Shown piece after piece: positions 11,363 to 21,991 of a stretch of 64,000 nt of DNA. The translations under genes were made by a program, and so were the position numbers. The stretch's first letter is position 1. The number at the start of each line of letters is the position of its first letter. Origin of the DNA: Procambarus clarkii (lineage: Eukaryota; Arthropoda; Malacostraca; Decapoda; Cambaridae); the NCBI RefSeq assembly GCF_040958095.1, contig NC_091198.1, positions 36,964,276 to 37,028,275 on the forward strand. Direction: 5' to 3'. Under the pieces are notes generated by a model. It was not told where the DNA came from and did not search any database. It saw only the letters and a list, made by a program, of their open reading frames with translations.

Positions 11363-14300
11363 AGGGGGGTTTGGGCAAAATGTGACCCAACGCTGCTTTC
11401 AGTAATTGGAATATTTTTGGTATAAAAAGTCGGAATTTCAAACTTCGAATAAGTGCAGAGAGCCCGAATTTGGGTCCAAAATATGGATCAGGTATCGAAT
11501 TTAGGATATTTGGGATATTTTGAAAACTGCAGGGGGGTTTGGGCAAAATGTGACCCACCGCCGCTTTCAGTAATTGGCTAATTTTTGGTATAAAAAGTCG
11601 GATTTTCAAACTGCGATTAGGTGCTGAGAGCCAGAATTTGGGTCCAAAATATGGCTCAGGTATCGAATTTTGGATGTTTAGGATATTTTGAAAACTGCAG
11701 GGGGGTTTTAGCAAAAGGTGACCCACCGCCGCTTTCAATAATTGGCTAATTTTTGGTATAAAAAGTCGGAACTTCAAACTGCGAATAGGTGCAGAGAGCC
11801 AGAACTTGGATCCAAAATATGGCTCAGGTATCGAAATTGGGATGTTTGGGATATTTAAAAAACTGCAGGGGGGTTTGGGCAAAATGTGACACACAGCCGC
11901 TTTCAGTAATTGGCAGATTTTTGGTATAAAAAGTCGGAATTTCAAACTGCGAATAAGTGCAGAGAGCCAGAATTTGGGTCCAAAATATGGCTCAGATATC
12001 GAATTTGAGATGTTTGGGACATTTTGAAAACTGCAGGGGGGTTTGGGCAAAATGTGACCCACAGCCGCTTTCAGTAATTTGCATATTTTTGGTATAAATA
12101 GTCGGAATTTCAAACTGCGAATAGGTGCAGAAAGCCAGAATTTCAATCCAAAATATGGCTCAGGTATCGAATTTGGGATGTTTGGGATCTTTTGAAAACT
12201 GCAGGGGGGTTTGTGCAAAATGTGACCCACCGCCACTTTCAGTAATTGGCAGATTTTTGGTATAAAAAGTCGTAATTTCAAATTGTGAATAGGTGCAGAG
12301 AGCCAGAATTTGGGTCCAAAATATGGCTCAGGTATCGAATTTGGGTTGTTTGGGATATTTTGAAAACTGCAGGGGGCTTTGGGCAAAATGTGACCCACCG
12401 CCGCTTTCAGTAATTGGCATATTTTTGGTATAAAAAGTCGTAATTTCAAACTGCGAATAAGTGCAGAGAGCCAGAATTTGGGTCCAAAATATGGCTCAGG
12501 TATCGAATTTGAGATGTTTGGGACATTTTGAAAACTGCAGGGGGGTTTGGGCAAAATGTGACCCACAGCCGCTTTCAGTAATTTGCATATTTTTGGTATA
12601 AATAGTCGGAATTTCAAACTGCGAATAGGTGCAGAAAGCCAGAATTTGGGTCCAAAATATAGCTCAGGTATTGAATTTAGGATGTTTGGGATATTTTGAA
12701 AACTGCAGGGGGGTTTGGGCAAAATGTGACCCACAGCCGCTTTCAGTAATTTGCATATTTTTGGTATAAATAGTCGGAATTTCAAACTGCGAATAGGTGC
12801 AGAAAGCCAGAATTTGGGTCCAAAATATAGCTCAGGTATTGAATTTAGGATGTTTGGGATATTTTGAAAACTGCAGGGGGGTTTGGGCAAAATGTGACCC
12901 ACCGTTGCTTTCAGTAATTGGCTAATTTGTGGTATAAAAAGTTGGATTTTAAAACTGCAAATAGGTGCAGAGAGCCAGCTTTTAGGTCCAAAATATGGCT
13001 CAACTATCCAATTTGGGATATTTGGGATATTATTAAAACTGCAGGGGGGTTTGGGCAAAATGTGACCCACCGCCGCTTTCAGTAATTGGCTAATTTGTGG
13101 TATAAAAAGTTGGATTTTAAAACTGCAAATAGGTGCAGAGAGCCAGCTTTTAGGTCCAAAATATGGCTCAACTATCCAATTTGGGATATTTGGGATATTA
13201 TTAAAACTGCAGGGGGGTTTGGGCAAAATGTGACCCACAGCCGCTTTCAGTAATTGGCTAATTTTTGGTATTAAAAGTCGGAACTTCAAACTGCGAATAG
13301 GTGCAGAGAGCCAGAATTTGGATCCAAAATATGCCTCAGGTATTGAATTTGGGATGTTTGGGATATTTTGAAAACTGCAGGGGGTTTGGGCAAAATGTGA
13401 CCCACCGCCGCTTTCAGTAATTGGCATATTTTTGGTATAAAAAGTCGGAATTTCAAACTACGAATAGGTGCAGATAGCCTGAATTTGGGTCCAAAATATG
13501 GCTCAGGTATCGAATTTGGGATGTTTGGGATATTTTGAAAACTGCAGGGGGGTTTGGGCAAAATGTGACCCACCGCCGCTTTCAGTAATTGGCATATTTT
13601 TTTTATAAAAAGTCGGAATTTCAAACTGCGAATATGTGCAGAGAGCCAGAATTTGGGTCCAAAATATGGCTAAGGTATCGAATTTGGGATGTTTGGGATA
13701 TTTTGAAAACTGTAGGGGGGGGGGGTTGGGCAAAATGTAACCAACCGCCGCTTTCAGTAATTGGCATATTTTTGGTATAAAAAGTCGGAATTTCAAACTG
13801 CGAAAAGGTGCAGAAAGCCAGAATTTGTGTCGAACATATGACTCAGGTTTTGAATTTGGGATGTTTGGGATATTTTGAAAACTGCAGGGGGGTTTGGGCA
13901 AAATGTAACCCACCGCCGCTGTCATTAATTGGCATATTTTTTGTATAAAAAGTCGGAATTTAAAACTGCGAACAGGTGCAGCGAGCCAGAATTTGGGTCC
14001 TAAATATGGATCAGGTATCGATTTTGGGAATTTAGCGATATTTTGAAAACTGCAGGGGTGTTTGGGCAAAATGTGACCCACAGCCGCTTTAAGTAATTGG
14101 CATATTTTTGGTATAAAAAGTCGGATTTTCAAACTGAGAATAGGTGCAGAGAGACAGAATTTGGGTCCAAAATATGGCTCAGGTATCGAATTTGGGATGT
14201 TTTGGATATTTTGAAAACTGCAGGGGGGTTTGGGCAAAATGTGACCCACAGCCGCTTTCAGTAATTGGCATATTTTTGGTATAAATAGTTGGAATTTCAA

Positions 14301-15785
14301 ACTGCGAATAGGTGCAGAGATCCAGAATTTAGGTCCAAAATATATCTCAGGTATCCAATTTGGGATATTTGCGATATTTTGAAAACTGCAGGGGGGGTTT
14401 GGGCAAAATGTAACCCACCGCCGATTTCAGTAATTGGCAGATTTTTTGTATAAAAAGTCGGAATTTCAATCTGCGAATAGGTGCAGAGAGCCAGAATTTG
14501 GGTCCAAAATATGGCTCAGGTTTCAAATGTGGGATGTTTGGGATATTTTGAAAACTGCAGGGGGGTTTGGTCAAAATGTGACCCACCGCCGCTTTCAGTA
14601 ATTGGCTAATTTTTGGTATAAAAAGTCGGATTTTTAAACTGCGAATAGGTTAAGAGAGCCAGAATTTAGGTCCAAAATATGGCTCAGGTATCCAATTTGG
14701 GATGTTTGGGATATTTCTGAAACTGCAGGGGGGTTTGGCCAAAATGTGACCCACTGCCGCTTATAGTAATTAGCAGATTTTTTGTATAAAAATTCGGAAT
14801 TTCAAACTGCGAATAGGTGCAGAGAGCCAGAATTAGGATCTAAATTGTGGCTCAGGTACCGAATTTGGGCTGTTTGAGATATTTTGAAAATTGCAATGGG
14901 GTTTGGGCAAAATGTGACCCACCGCTCTTTCAGTAATTGGCATATTTATGGTATAAAAAGTTGGAATTTCAAACTGCGAATAGGTGCAGAGAACCAGAAT
15001 TTGGGTCCAAAATATGGCTCAGGTATCGAATTTGGGATGTTTGGGATATTTTGAAAACTGCAGGGGGGGTTTGGGCAAAATGTGACCCACCGCCGCTTTC
15101 AGTAATTGGCATATTTTTGGTATAAAAATTCGGAATTTCAAACTGTGAATAGATGCAGAGAGCCAGAATTTGGGTCCAAAATATAGCTCAGGTATCGAAT
15201 TTGGGATGTTTGGGATATTTTGAAAACTGCATGGAGGTTTGGGCAAAATGTAACCCACCTCCGCTTTCAGTAATTGCCATATTTTTGGAATAAAAATTCG
15301 GAATTTCAAACTGCGAATAGGTGCAGAGAGCCAGAATTTGGGTGTAAAATATGGCTCAGGTATCGAATTTGGGATGTTTGCGATATTTTGAAAACTGCAG
15401 GGGGGTTTGGGCAAAATGTGACCCACAGCCGCTTTCAATAATTGGCATATTATTGGTATAAAAAGTGGGATTTTCAAACTGCAAATAGGTGCAGAGAGAC
15501 AGAATTTGGGTCCGAAATATGGCTCAGGTATCGAATTTGGGATGTTTGGGATATTTTGAAAACTGCAGGGGGGTTTGGGCAAAATGTGACCCACCGCCGT
15601 TTTCAGTAATTGGCATATTTTTGGTATAAAAATTCGGAATTTCAAACTACGAATAAATATAGAGAGCCAGAAATTGGGTCCAAAATATGGATCAGGTATC
15701 GAATTTGGGATGTTTGGGATATTTTGAAAACTGCAGGGGGGTTCGGTCAAAATGTGACCCACCGCCGCTTTCAGTAATTGGCATA
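11363..15785. repeat. 168-bp satellite array 2 (module B), about 26 monomers
   Basis: It uses the same 167-168-bp monomer as array 1, starting with the same CACGACAGGGGGGTTTGGG junction. The first monomers match those of array 1 in order, after which array 2 is longer. Pairs of adjacent monomers are nearly identical (about 12541-12700 with 12708-12875, and about 12895-13050 with 13060-13215), consistent with recent unequal exchange. A stop-free minus-strand frame of 694 codons spans 11343-13427 as a 56-residue repeat. The array stops in mid-monomer at GGCATACCCCTTGCC. Confidence 0.92.
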
Positions 15786-16570
15786 CCCCTTGCCAACAGG
15801 TGTCTAGGGGTAAAGGGAATAAAACACCGCATAACTTAGGGAAACAATGTATCTACGCTAAGGTTGACAAACATAACAATTAAATAATACAGATAATAGT
15901 CAGAAATATTCTTTAGCATGCAATAATATAAATAAAATCCTTATTGAGCAATGAACAATCACACCAGCACATGAATTCTAATTTGGGAAAATACACAATC
16001 ATCTAACCTGAGAATTAACCGAGTATTAGCTAAAATAACCATTACCAAGGACTTAACTTAAAACATGTCTCCTCTCGACCAAAGCTGCCACGCCTCTGCC
16101 CAAGCGTCGGATCCCAGGGCAGGCGTCAACCACAATATCAACTAAACATCCACATAAATTATTGTAGAAATTCTACTAACAAAATGTAGTACTAATATTC
16201 ATGTCATTATTAATCATAAGAGTATATAATAATGTTACATTACTCAATAAAATTTACTGGCAAACAATAATAAGAATTAATCAAGGTTGAACTATACTCA
16301 CTCGCTTGACATCAAGTTCCCACACTAACCACATCCAAATATGGTCAACCCCCCACACGGAGAAACCAACATGAAAATACTTGCAAAAGCCTCATACAAT
16401 ATAATGCAACTCAGGCACACAACAGCATGCTACAATATATAACATACAAGAATCTAATATCATCCAACTGGATACTATAATAATTATAGAACAAGACAAT
16501 AGTAATATAAGCATCAAGAGTAATGTTAGAATCCTAGTAAGATTCGTAACAACAGGACTCGGGGTCGAAG
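15786..16570. other. AT-rich stretch without recognisable feature
   Basis: The sequence becomes AT-rich and non-repetitive immediately after the satellite breaks off. I see no coding frame of note, splice-bounded exon, tandem repeat or transposon end in it. It could be intron or intergenic DNA upstream of the TRAP1 exons. Confidence 0.5.
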
Positions 16571-16904
16571 GTGTCACTTACTCTACAGGCAGCATAACGG
16601 AGGCAAAAACATTGAGCGTTGCCCTGAGACAAGGGGACAGAACAACTTTCAAACTCTCAAAAAGTAAGTGGGGACCCAGGGGTTGCATCCATTGGACCTC
16701 TTTCACCCCTACAGGGCTTCCCAGGGCTCTAAGACAGGTTTTGTTAAGGGTAAGCTCAGCCAGGGTACTGCTAACTGGCACCCAAGTCTAATAAACAAAT
16801 TTTTAAAAATGAACCCCCGGGATGTGTCCTCTCACGGGAGCCAAGCAGGGGGAACCACCGAGCCCAGGAGGTCAAGATCCTAATATAACAGGGGGCAGGG
16901 GTAG

Positions 16905-17070
16905 AAAAGCAGACCCCCCCCCCACTAGGTACAAAAGCAGGCCCCCCCCACTAGATACAAAAGCAGGCCCCCCCCCACTAGGTACAAAAGCAGGCCCCTC
17001 CCCACTAGGTACAAAAGCAGGCCCCCCCCTACTAGGTACAAAAGCAGGCCCCCCCCCCACTATGTACAAA
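16905..17070. repeat. C-rich minisatellite, about 6 units
   Basis: Units of 26-30 bp share CCCCACTAGGTACAAAAGCAGG followed by a run of 6-10 C. The variable C runs account for the length differences. Frames through it read as Lys-Ala-Gly-Pro-Pro repeats, which I regard as spurious. Confidence 0.85.
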
Positions 17071-17489
17071 AAAAATGAACAGAAAAACCCCGCAAGAGGA
17101 CAACGTACCCAGAAGGAACAGAACCGGCCACTGTAATATGTGAAAACTAGCTGCGCAGTACCCTGTGCTCCTACCAGTGCAAAAACTACCAGTTACCCCA
17201 AGGTAAAAAGCGAGGAGGAAACCCCCCAACACTCCCAGGGCGGTCAATTACCGAGCAGCAAAAGACCAACAGAGGTAGTTCCCAAGGTGCCTTGTGGAAG
17301 ACAGCCCGAGTCCCCAAGGGCTGGGGCACTCAGTACAGGGCACTCAGGGAAGGGAACCCTAAGCACATGCAGCCCGAGTGCCTGTGAATATTAGATTATT
17401 ACTCCATGCTCACACGCAACTGTAAGAGCAGTACTGAACACAAGGCATAGCACAACAGAGAGAATCTGGAGATGGAGCCACACGACTGA

Positions 17490-17906
17490 GCCTTATCACA
17501 TCAGCCGAGAACTGGGGTGTGGATCGCTAGCATGAGGGGTTTGCACAGACAAGTGACACGGCACATGTGACATCATGCTCGTTTTTATTTTGGGAGTTCA
17601 GTTCACTCGTTAGTTTCAGTAGTGGTTTTAACCAGAAGAGAGGCTTGTTTTGAGGCGCTTGCCTTTCTGGGTGCCTGGCCTGGTCAATGGCAGACATAGA
17701 ATGCTCCAAATCACATGTGCATTTTTATACGCCATTGCTCCTCGTGCCTCATTGAGGGGGCCAGGTTCTGGCTCGTGGTCCCTGGTAGGCCTAAAACTTC
17801 ATTCACACTGATGCCAAAGTCTAATAATACTGAATATATATCTGCCTGGGTAGCTCTGTGGAGCCTCCGGGCTCTCACCTAGAAAATGACGTTTCATTAC
17901 ATTCAA
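17490..17906 (+). mobile_element. Copy of TIR-element family X (right part)
   Basis: This segment parallels 28100-28539 along its length: TGACATCATGCTCG, CTTTCTGGGTGCCTGGCC, GGCAGACATAGAATGC, GGGGGCCAGGTTCTG, and the right end AGAAAATGACGTTTCATTAC followed by ATTCAA. No matching left terminal inverted repeat is found upstream, so this copy is truncated or fused to other repeat DNA. Confidence 0.6.
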
Positions 17907-17999
17907 AGCTGTTTTTTTATTGTTTTGTGTGATGGAACTAAAAAGGAGTTCCCAGAAACCTTGGCAAGATGAGAAGGCTCAACTGTATCTACACTCGAA

Positions 18000-19250
18000 T
18001 TGAAAGGGACAACCCTCGTAGCTGAAGGAAGGGATATCCCAAAGAAAAACCTCAACCCTAAACCTGCTACTGTGCCAGGGGCAGGGGGAAAAGAGAAGGG
18101 CAAACCCCCTGCCCAAAGGAGAAAGAAGGAAAAGGAGGTATGGACAAAGTCACCGCCTATTCCATTAGACAAGCATCATTTGCTAGCCCCGGGCCTCAAA
18201 CCGGGGACACAACCTTGACTGCTGCAATCCAGGAACTAAAGACACTAGCAGTTGCTGCCAGAAGCCCCTCCAAAATTGGCAGAGTAGAGCAACTTGAAGG
18301 GAGCATCCCCTTCATGACTCAGGGCCAAAGGTGTCACAGACCCAACAGGTAGCAGTGGAGGCAGACAAACTGAACATTGCCACAAAGCATGAATGGTGCA
18401 CAACCCAGAAATTTACTCGAAGTGAGAGCAGGGATGGTGGGTGGATCACAAGGACCATCAAACCCATTGGGGTTTTCCAGGGCTTACAGGGTGAATGTTC
18501 CATGCAGGTATGCCCAGGCACTGTGATCGCTATGCTGGTAACTTCTATATAATTGTATAGGTTTCCCTATTAACATCCAATACCACCAGAAAGAGCAAGA
18601 GAGAAACCAAAAAGGGGACCATCCATGCCTAGACACTAGGTAAACCTAATAAGTCAGGAATGGCACAAATAAACCCCCCTTTAGAGGAATGAGGGCACAA
18701 TGAAAAATAAAGGCCATAAAGGGACCGAATTACCAATTAAGTACCACTAACTCTCAAGATACTCGACCGTGGAACAAAGGAGAATAGCAGACCAAACCAG
18801 GTATGGTAATCTGGAAGGCCTACCTCAGTGCGCCCCACCATCATATAAACACACTCGACCCAAGGAGAGACTGACAGTCCAAGACAATAAGCTTACCTTC
18901 AGGGCGAGAGCCACCACAAGCATGGAGACCCCTTTAGGGAGTGAACCCTGACAACGCAAGGACAGCACTTAATGAGCTCACATAGAAGGTAGCCTTGGGC
19001 ACATGCAGCTCCAAGAACACTAAACTCCTGGCTCACGTTGCACAACCATACACAGAAAAAGCCTCGAGGGCAAAACACCACTGAGCTGAAACCAAGACCA
19101 GAGCCAGAACAATGAGAGAGGAACTAGGCACATACATATCAGCATTAGAACTGAGGGTGGAGCAGTTGGCTGACACCTGACTTCCTCCCTCCTTCCCCCA
19201 AATGTTGAGGAAGGTGGAGGCAAATGAGCTAGCTCAAGTTTCATGAATTT
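18000..19250. repeat. Old dispersed repeat, inverted relative to 26200-26450
   Basis: The part at about 18900-19120, read on the minus strand (GTGAGCCAGGAGTTTAGTGT, then CTGCATGTGCCCAAGG), resembles 26320-26450 on the plus strand. The remainder has small open frames but no domain that I recognise. It is probably the body of a degraded transposon. Confidence 0.4.
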
Positions 19251-19259
19251 TCAATTGTT

Positions 19260-19510
19260 TGTTTACATTGTTGTTCATTTGGTGGTTTTGAGGCTGTGGT
19301 CTATTTTGTTGCATTGACTTTCTGGGTGCCTTGCTTTGGTGGTGGCAAACAGAAATAAGTTGACAATTTTTTTTTCATAACTGCCTTTGCTCCCTGCACC
19401 TGTGAGGTGGGTCAGGTTCTGTCAATACGAACTCCACAACTGATGGCACCTTGTAGTTTGGCACTATATCAGTATAGTAGCTTCAGGGAGCCACTAGGGG
19501 CTTTCCCCTG
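19260..19510 (+). mobile_element. Degenerate copy of TIR-element family X
   Basis: Landmarks in the same order as in 17490-17906 and 28100-28539 are TTGACTTTCTGGGTGCCTTG, GGTCAGGTTCTG, CTGATGGCACC and AGGGAGCCACTAGGGG. Divergence is high and the terminal ATTACATTCAA is lost. Confidence 0.4.
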
Positions 19511-19757
19511 AAAAAAATAGGTTGTAGAAATAATAAGACTCAAATAGTAGTTATATCATCTAAGACTAGCCGGTGTGCAACTGTTCCAGGTCTAAAACAG
19601 ACTTACTTGTTGATCCACACCTTAATCTCTGAACCATTTAGGTTTAAGGTGTTCCACTCAATACAGCAATTTAGTGATGTTTGCAATGCTGGACAGTTCT
19701 TAGAATTATGATACTGAGGATATAACAGTTAATGTGTTTCTTTTTTCTCCTGTGCAG

Positions 19758-19920
19758 GAACGCAATGTGGAAGTGTTATTCTGCTACGAGGCCTATGATG
19801 TAGTAGTTCTCATGCAGCTACGGGAATTCACTAACAGGAAAATTGTATCTGTAGAGAAAGAAATGCATCAGGATAAAGCAGCAGTTGATAACGAAGGAAG
19901 GAAGAAACTTAACAACTTTT
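19758..19920 (+). CDS. TRAP1: TRAP1 (mitochondrial Hsp90-type chaperone), internal exon
   Basis: The exon encodes VEVLFCYEAYD, VLMQLREF and KIVSVEKEM. This is the stretch of the Hsp90-family mitochondrial ATPase chaperone TRAP1 just before its C-terminal dimerisation region; insect TRAP1 has a very similar EVLFCYE-YDELVLMQL-F-LVSVEKEM segment. A strong acceptor (TTTTTTCTCCTGTGCAG) precedes it in phase 0. The donor is taken at GTATAA after AACAACTTTT, leaving one spare base that is complemented by the two leading bases of the exon at 28590. The homologous region loses similarity after HQDK, so the donor is less certain than the acceptor. Upstream TRAP1 exons are not visible in the window. TRAP1 folds client proteins in the mitochondrial matrix. 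Confidence 0.85.
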
Positions 19921-20532
19921 GTATAACTTTTCTAACTGGCTGCTAAGAAGACAAAAAAACATTATGTTCATGAGTTTTTATTCATTCTTTGGTGAAAATT
20001 CAAAAAAATTTCTGATATTACTGCTAATTCCCTCCTCTTTTAATTTGTATATTAATGTGAAATAACTGGTGTCCCATAATTTTCTGTTTTCGTAAGTTTC
20101 CAATTGTCTACATTCATCTACAATCTGGATTAATTAAAATTTCATAATGCCCATTGAATCTTTGCACACAAGTGCATTCAAATCATTAATTTGATTTTTA
20201 ATGCTGCTTCTGTTATTGTATTTTCTGTGAGGGAAATTGTCAGCTCTCTCAAGCTATCACACTGAATAAGTGCCATACTACTAGGTGTCATCAGTTGCAG
20301 AGTTCTGTTGGCCTTCTGTGGCCTATGAGAAAAAAGTCCACTACGGGCTCACCATAGCCCATGCTACTTGGAACTTTTTGTTCCAAGGAGCGAATCTTAT
20401 ACTGTACAACAAAACAACTATGAGCCAGATCCTGCCCCCCCCCCCTCAGAGAGGAGCAGAGAGCAATGGCCTGTGAACACTTTAAATAGTAAAGTTTATC
20501 ACCTTTTCCACCATCCAAGGGAAGGCCCCTAG

Positions 20533-21543
20533 TGTTACGGACCCGAGCCCAGCGTCCGAGCCCGGAGCAGTGACGGCAGCGCCATCTGTGGGTCAGCTCC
20601 CGAAACCCCCTCCAAATGGACGACGCCACCTAGTGAGGACGAGGTATACTGGCCACAAGGGCTAGTTTCCCGTCTGATCAGCTCATAACACAGCCGCTGC
20701 TGACCTCTGGTGAGGTGGAGCTTAGACAGCAACGCCATCTATGGAGTGGATAGGTGGACGTTTGTGTCTAAGCCTGTAAGTGAGGTGCCCTAGAGTGTCC
20801 CTATTACTGATGACGTGTCTGATTACAGAGTCAACCTGGGACTGCTGTAATAGAAGTTGGATCAGTCTACCCAAGGCAGTCGAAGAGTCTCCACGTGTTT
20901 GCTGCAGCAGCTGTGAGTCACCCCCCGGATGAACACTGTGGTGTTAGCCTGCCTGTGACATGGCAGTGGAGGGATTGTCGTACCCGGGGCTGACTGGTGG
21001 AGACGCTTAACCACTGGGGTGTTGTGGTGAGGAGAGTGATCTGTGGGATCACACGAGGCTCCTGACTAGGGCTCGCAACCCTAGTATCGGTCGTGGAGTG
21101 GCCTACGCAGCGTTGCTGATTGGAACCTGCCAGCTACAGGCTGGATTTGTGGTTGACGGCCTCCACGACGGTGCCCCCAGTGGAACTGTGATTTGGCTGG
21201 CCTGTGGCCAGGGTAGACTCAAGAGAATCGAAGGATTCATCGTGAGGCCACAAGAGGACCAAGAGCTAAGCATCGTCGAGCACCGTGGAACACTCCGCGT
21301 CTTCAGAGGAAGACCACATTGTATATAATAGTGTTAATACCTCCCCCGTGTGATAAGATATATATTATTTATGGTGATGGTGACAATTATATTATTAAGT
21401 TTTTGCCTTTGTCTCCCTTCCCCTTTAATTTACTTGCGTTACGGAGCTCACCCCTTGAAAGCCACTACTAGCTTGGGGCCGGATACCCAAACTCTACTTA
21501 CATCAGAGAAAGAACCCAGTTGCGACCCGAGAGGGCCGTAACA
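20533..21543 (+). repeat. Left LTR of the gypsy-type element
   Basis: It begins TGTTACGG and ends CCGTAACA, an 8-bp perfect terminal inverted repeat with canonical TG...CA. It is 1011 bp, against 1012 bp for the right LTR. A TATA-like TATATAATAG lies near 21322. Two short reading frames inside (for example 21098-21328) are shared by both LTRs and are not considered genes. Confidence 0.92.
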
Positions 21544-21547
21544 TAAT

Positions 21548-21566
21548 TGGCATCCCCAGCGGGATC
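21548..21566 (+). promoter_or_regulatory. Candidate primer-binding site
   Basis: Four bases after the left LTR comes TGGCATCCCCAGCGGGATC. Position and the initial TGG (pairing with tRNA 3'-CCA) are as expected for an LTR retrotransposon. The tRNA species cannot be assigned without a search. Confidence 0.6.
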
Positions 21567-21644
21567 CGACCCCTTGTCAAGTATGTTTGACAGGGGTGGT
21601 GAAGTGGCGTAATCCCTGTAAATAATTCCCCCTGTGTGTGACTA

Positions 21645-21955
21645 TTAGGACGTTATACGTCCTGTGCGGTGCTCGGAGTGATTCAGTGCAATATTGTAGA
21701 GTGCGGTGCTCGCTGTGATTAAGTGCAATATTGTGTAGTGCGGTGCCCGGTGTAATTACGTGCAACATTGTATAGCGAAGTGCTCGCTGTGATTAAGTGC
21801 AATATTGGCAAGTGCGGTGCTCGCTGTGATTAAGTGCAATATTGTGTAGTGCGGTGCCTGGTGATTACGTGCAATATTGGCAAGTGAGGCACTAGGTGCG
21901 ATAAAGTGCAATATTGACATAGAACAGTGCTCGGTGCGTTAAGTGCTAACGAGAA
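21645..21955. repeat. Leader tandem repeat, about 8 units of 35-38 bp
   Basis: Units share GTGCGGTGCTCGCTGTGATT and AAGTGCAATATTG with varying spacers, placed between the primer-binding site and the first gag ATG. Repetition here could affect RNA packaging or translation, but that is inference only. Confidence 0.8.
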
Positions 21956-21991
21956 AGCGGTGTGTTAAGTGCTAGTGTTCCATCTGTGACA

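Noticed and set aside
11343..13427. 694-codon minus-strand frame of 56-residue repeats in the 168-bp satellite
   Set aside because: A stop-free frame in a 168-bp monomer is not improbable and is then inherited by the array. The frame breaks elsewhere in the same array and in array 1, and replacements look unconstrained. No promoter, splice site or known domain supports translation.
16872..17136. Pro/Gly-rich protein across the C-rich minisatellite
   Set aside because: Open frames exist on both strands over a homopolymer-rich tandem repeat. There is no start context or flanking coding sequence.
21098..21541. Two small frames inside each LTR of the gypsy-type element
   Set aside because: They are identical in both LTRs by descent, short, and without domain. 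LTR frames of this size are common by chance.
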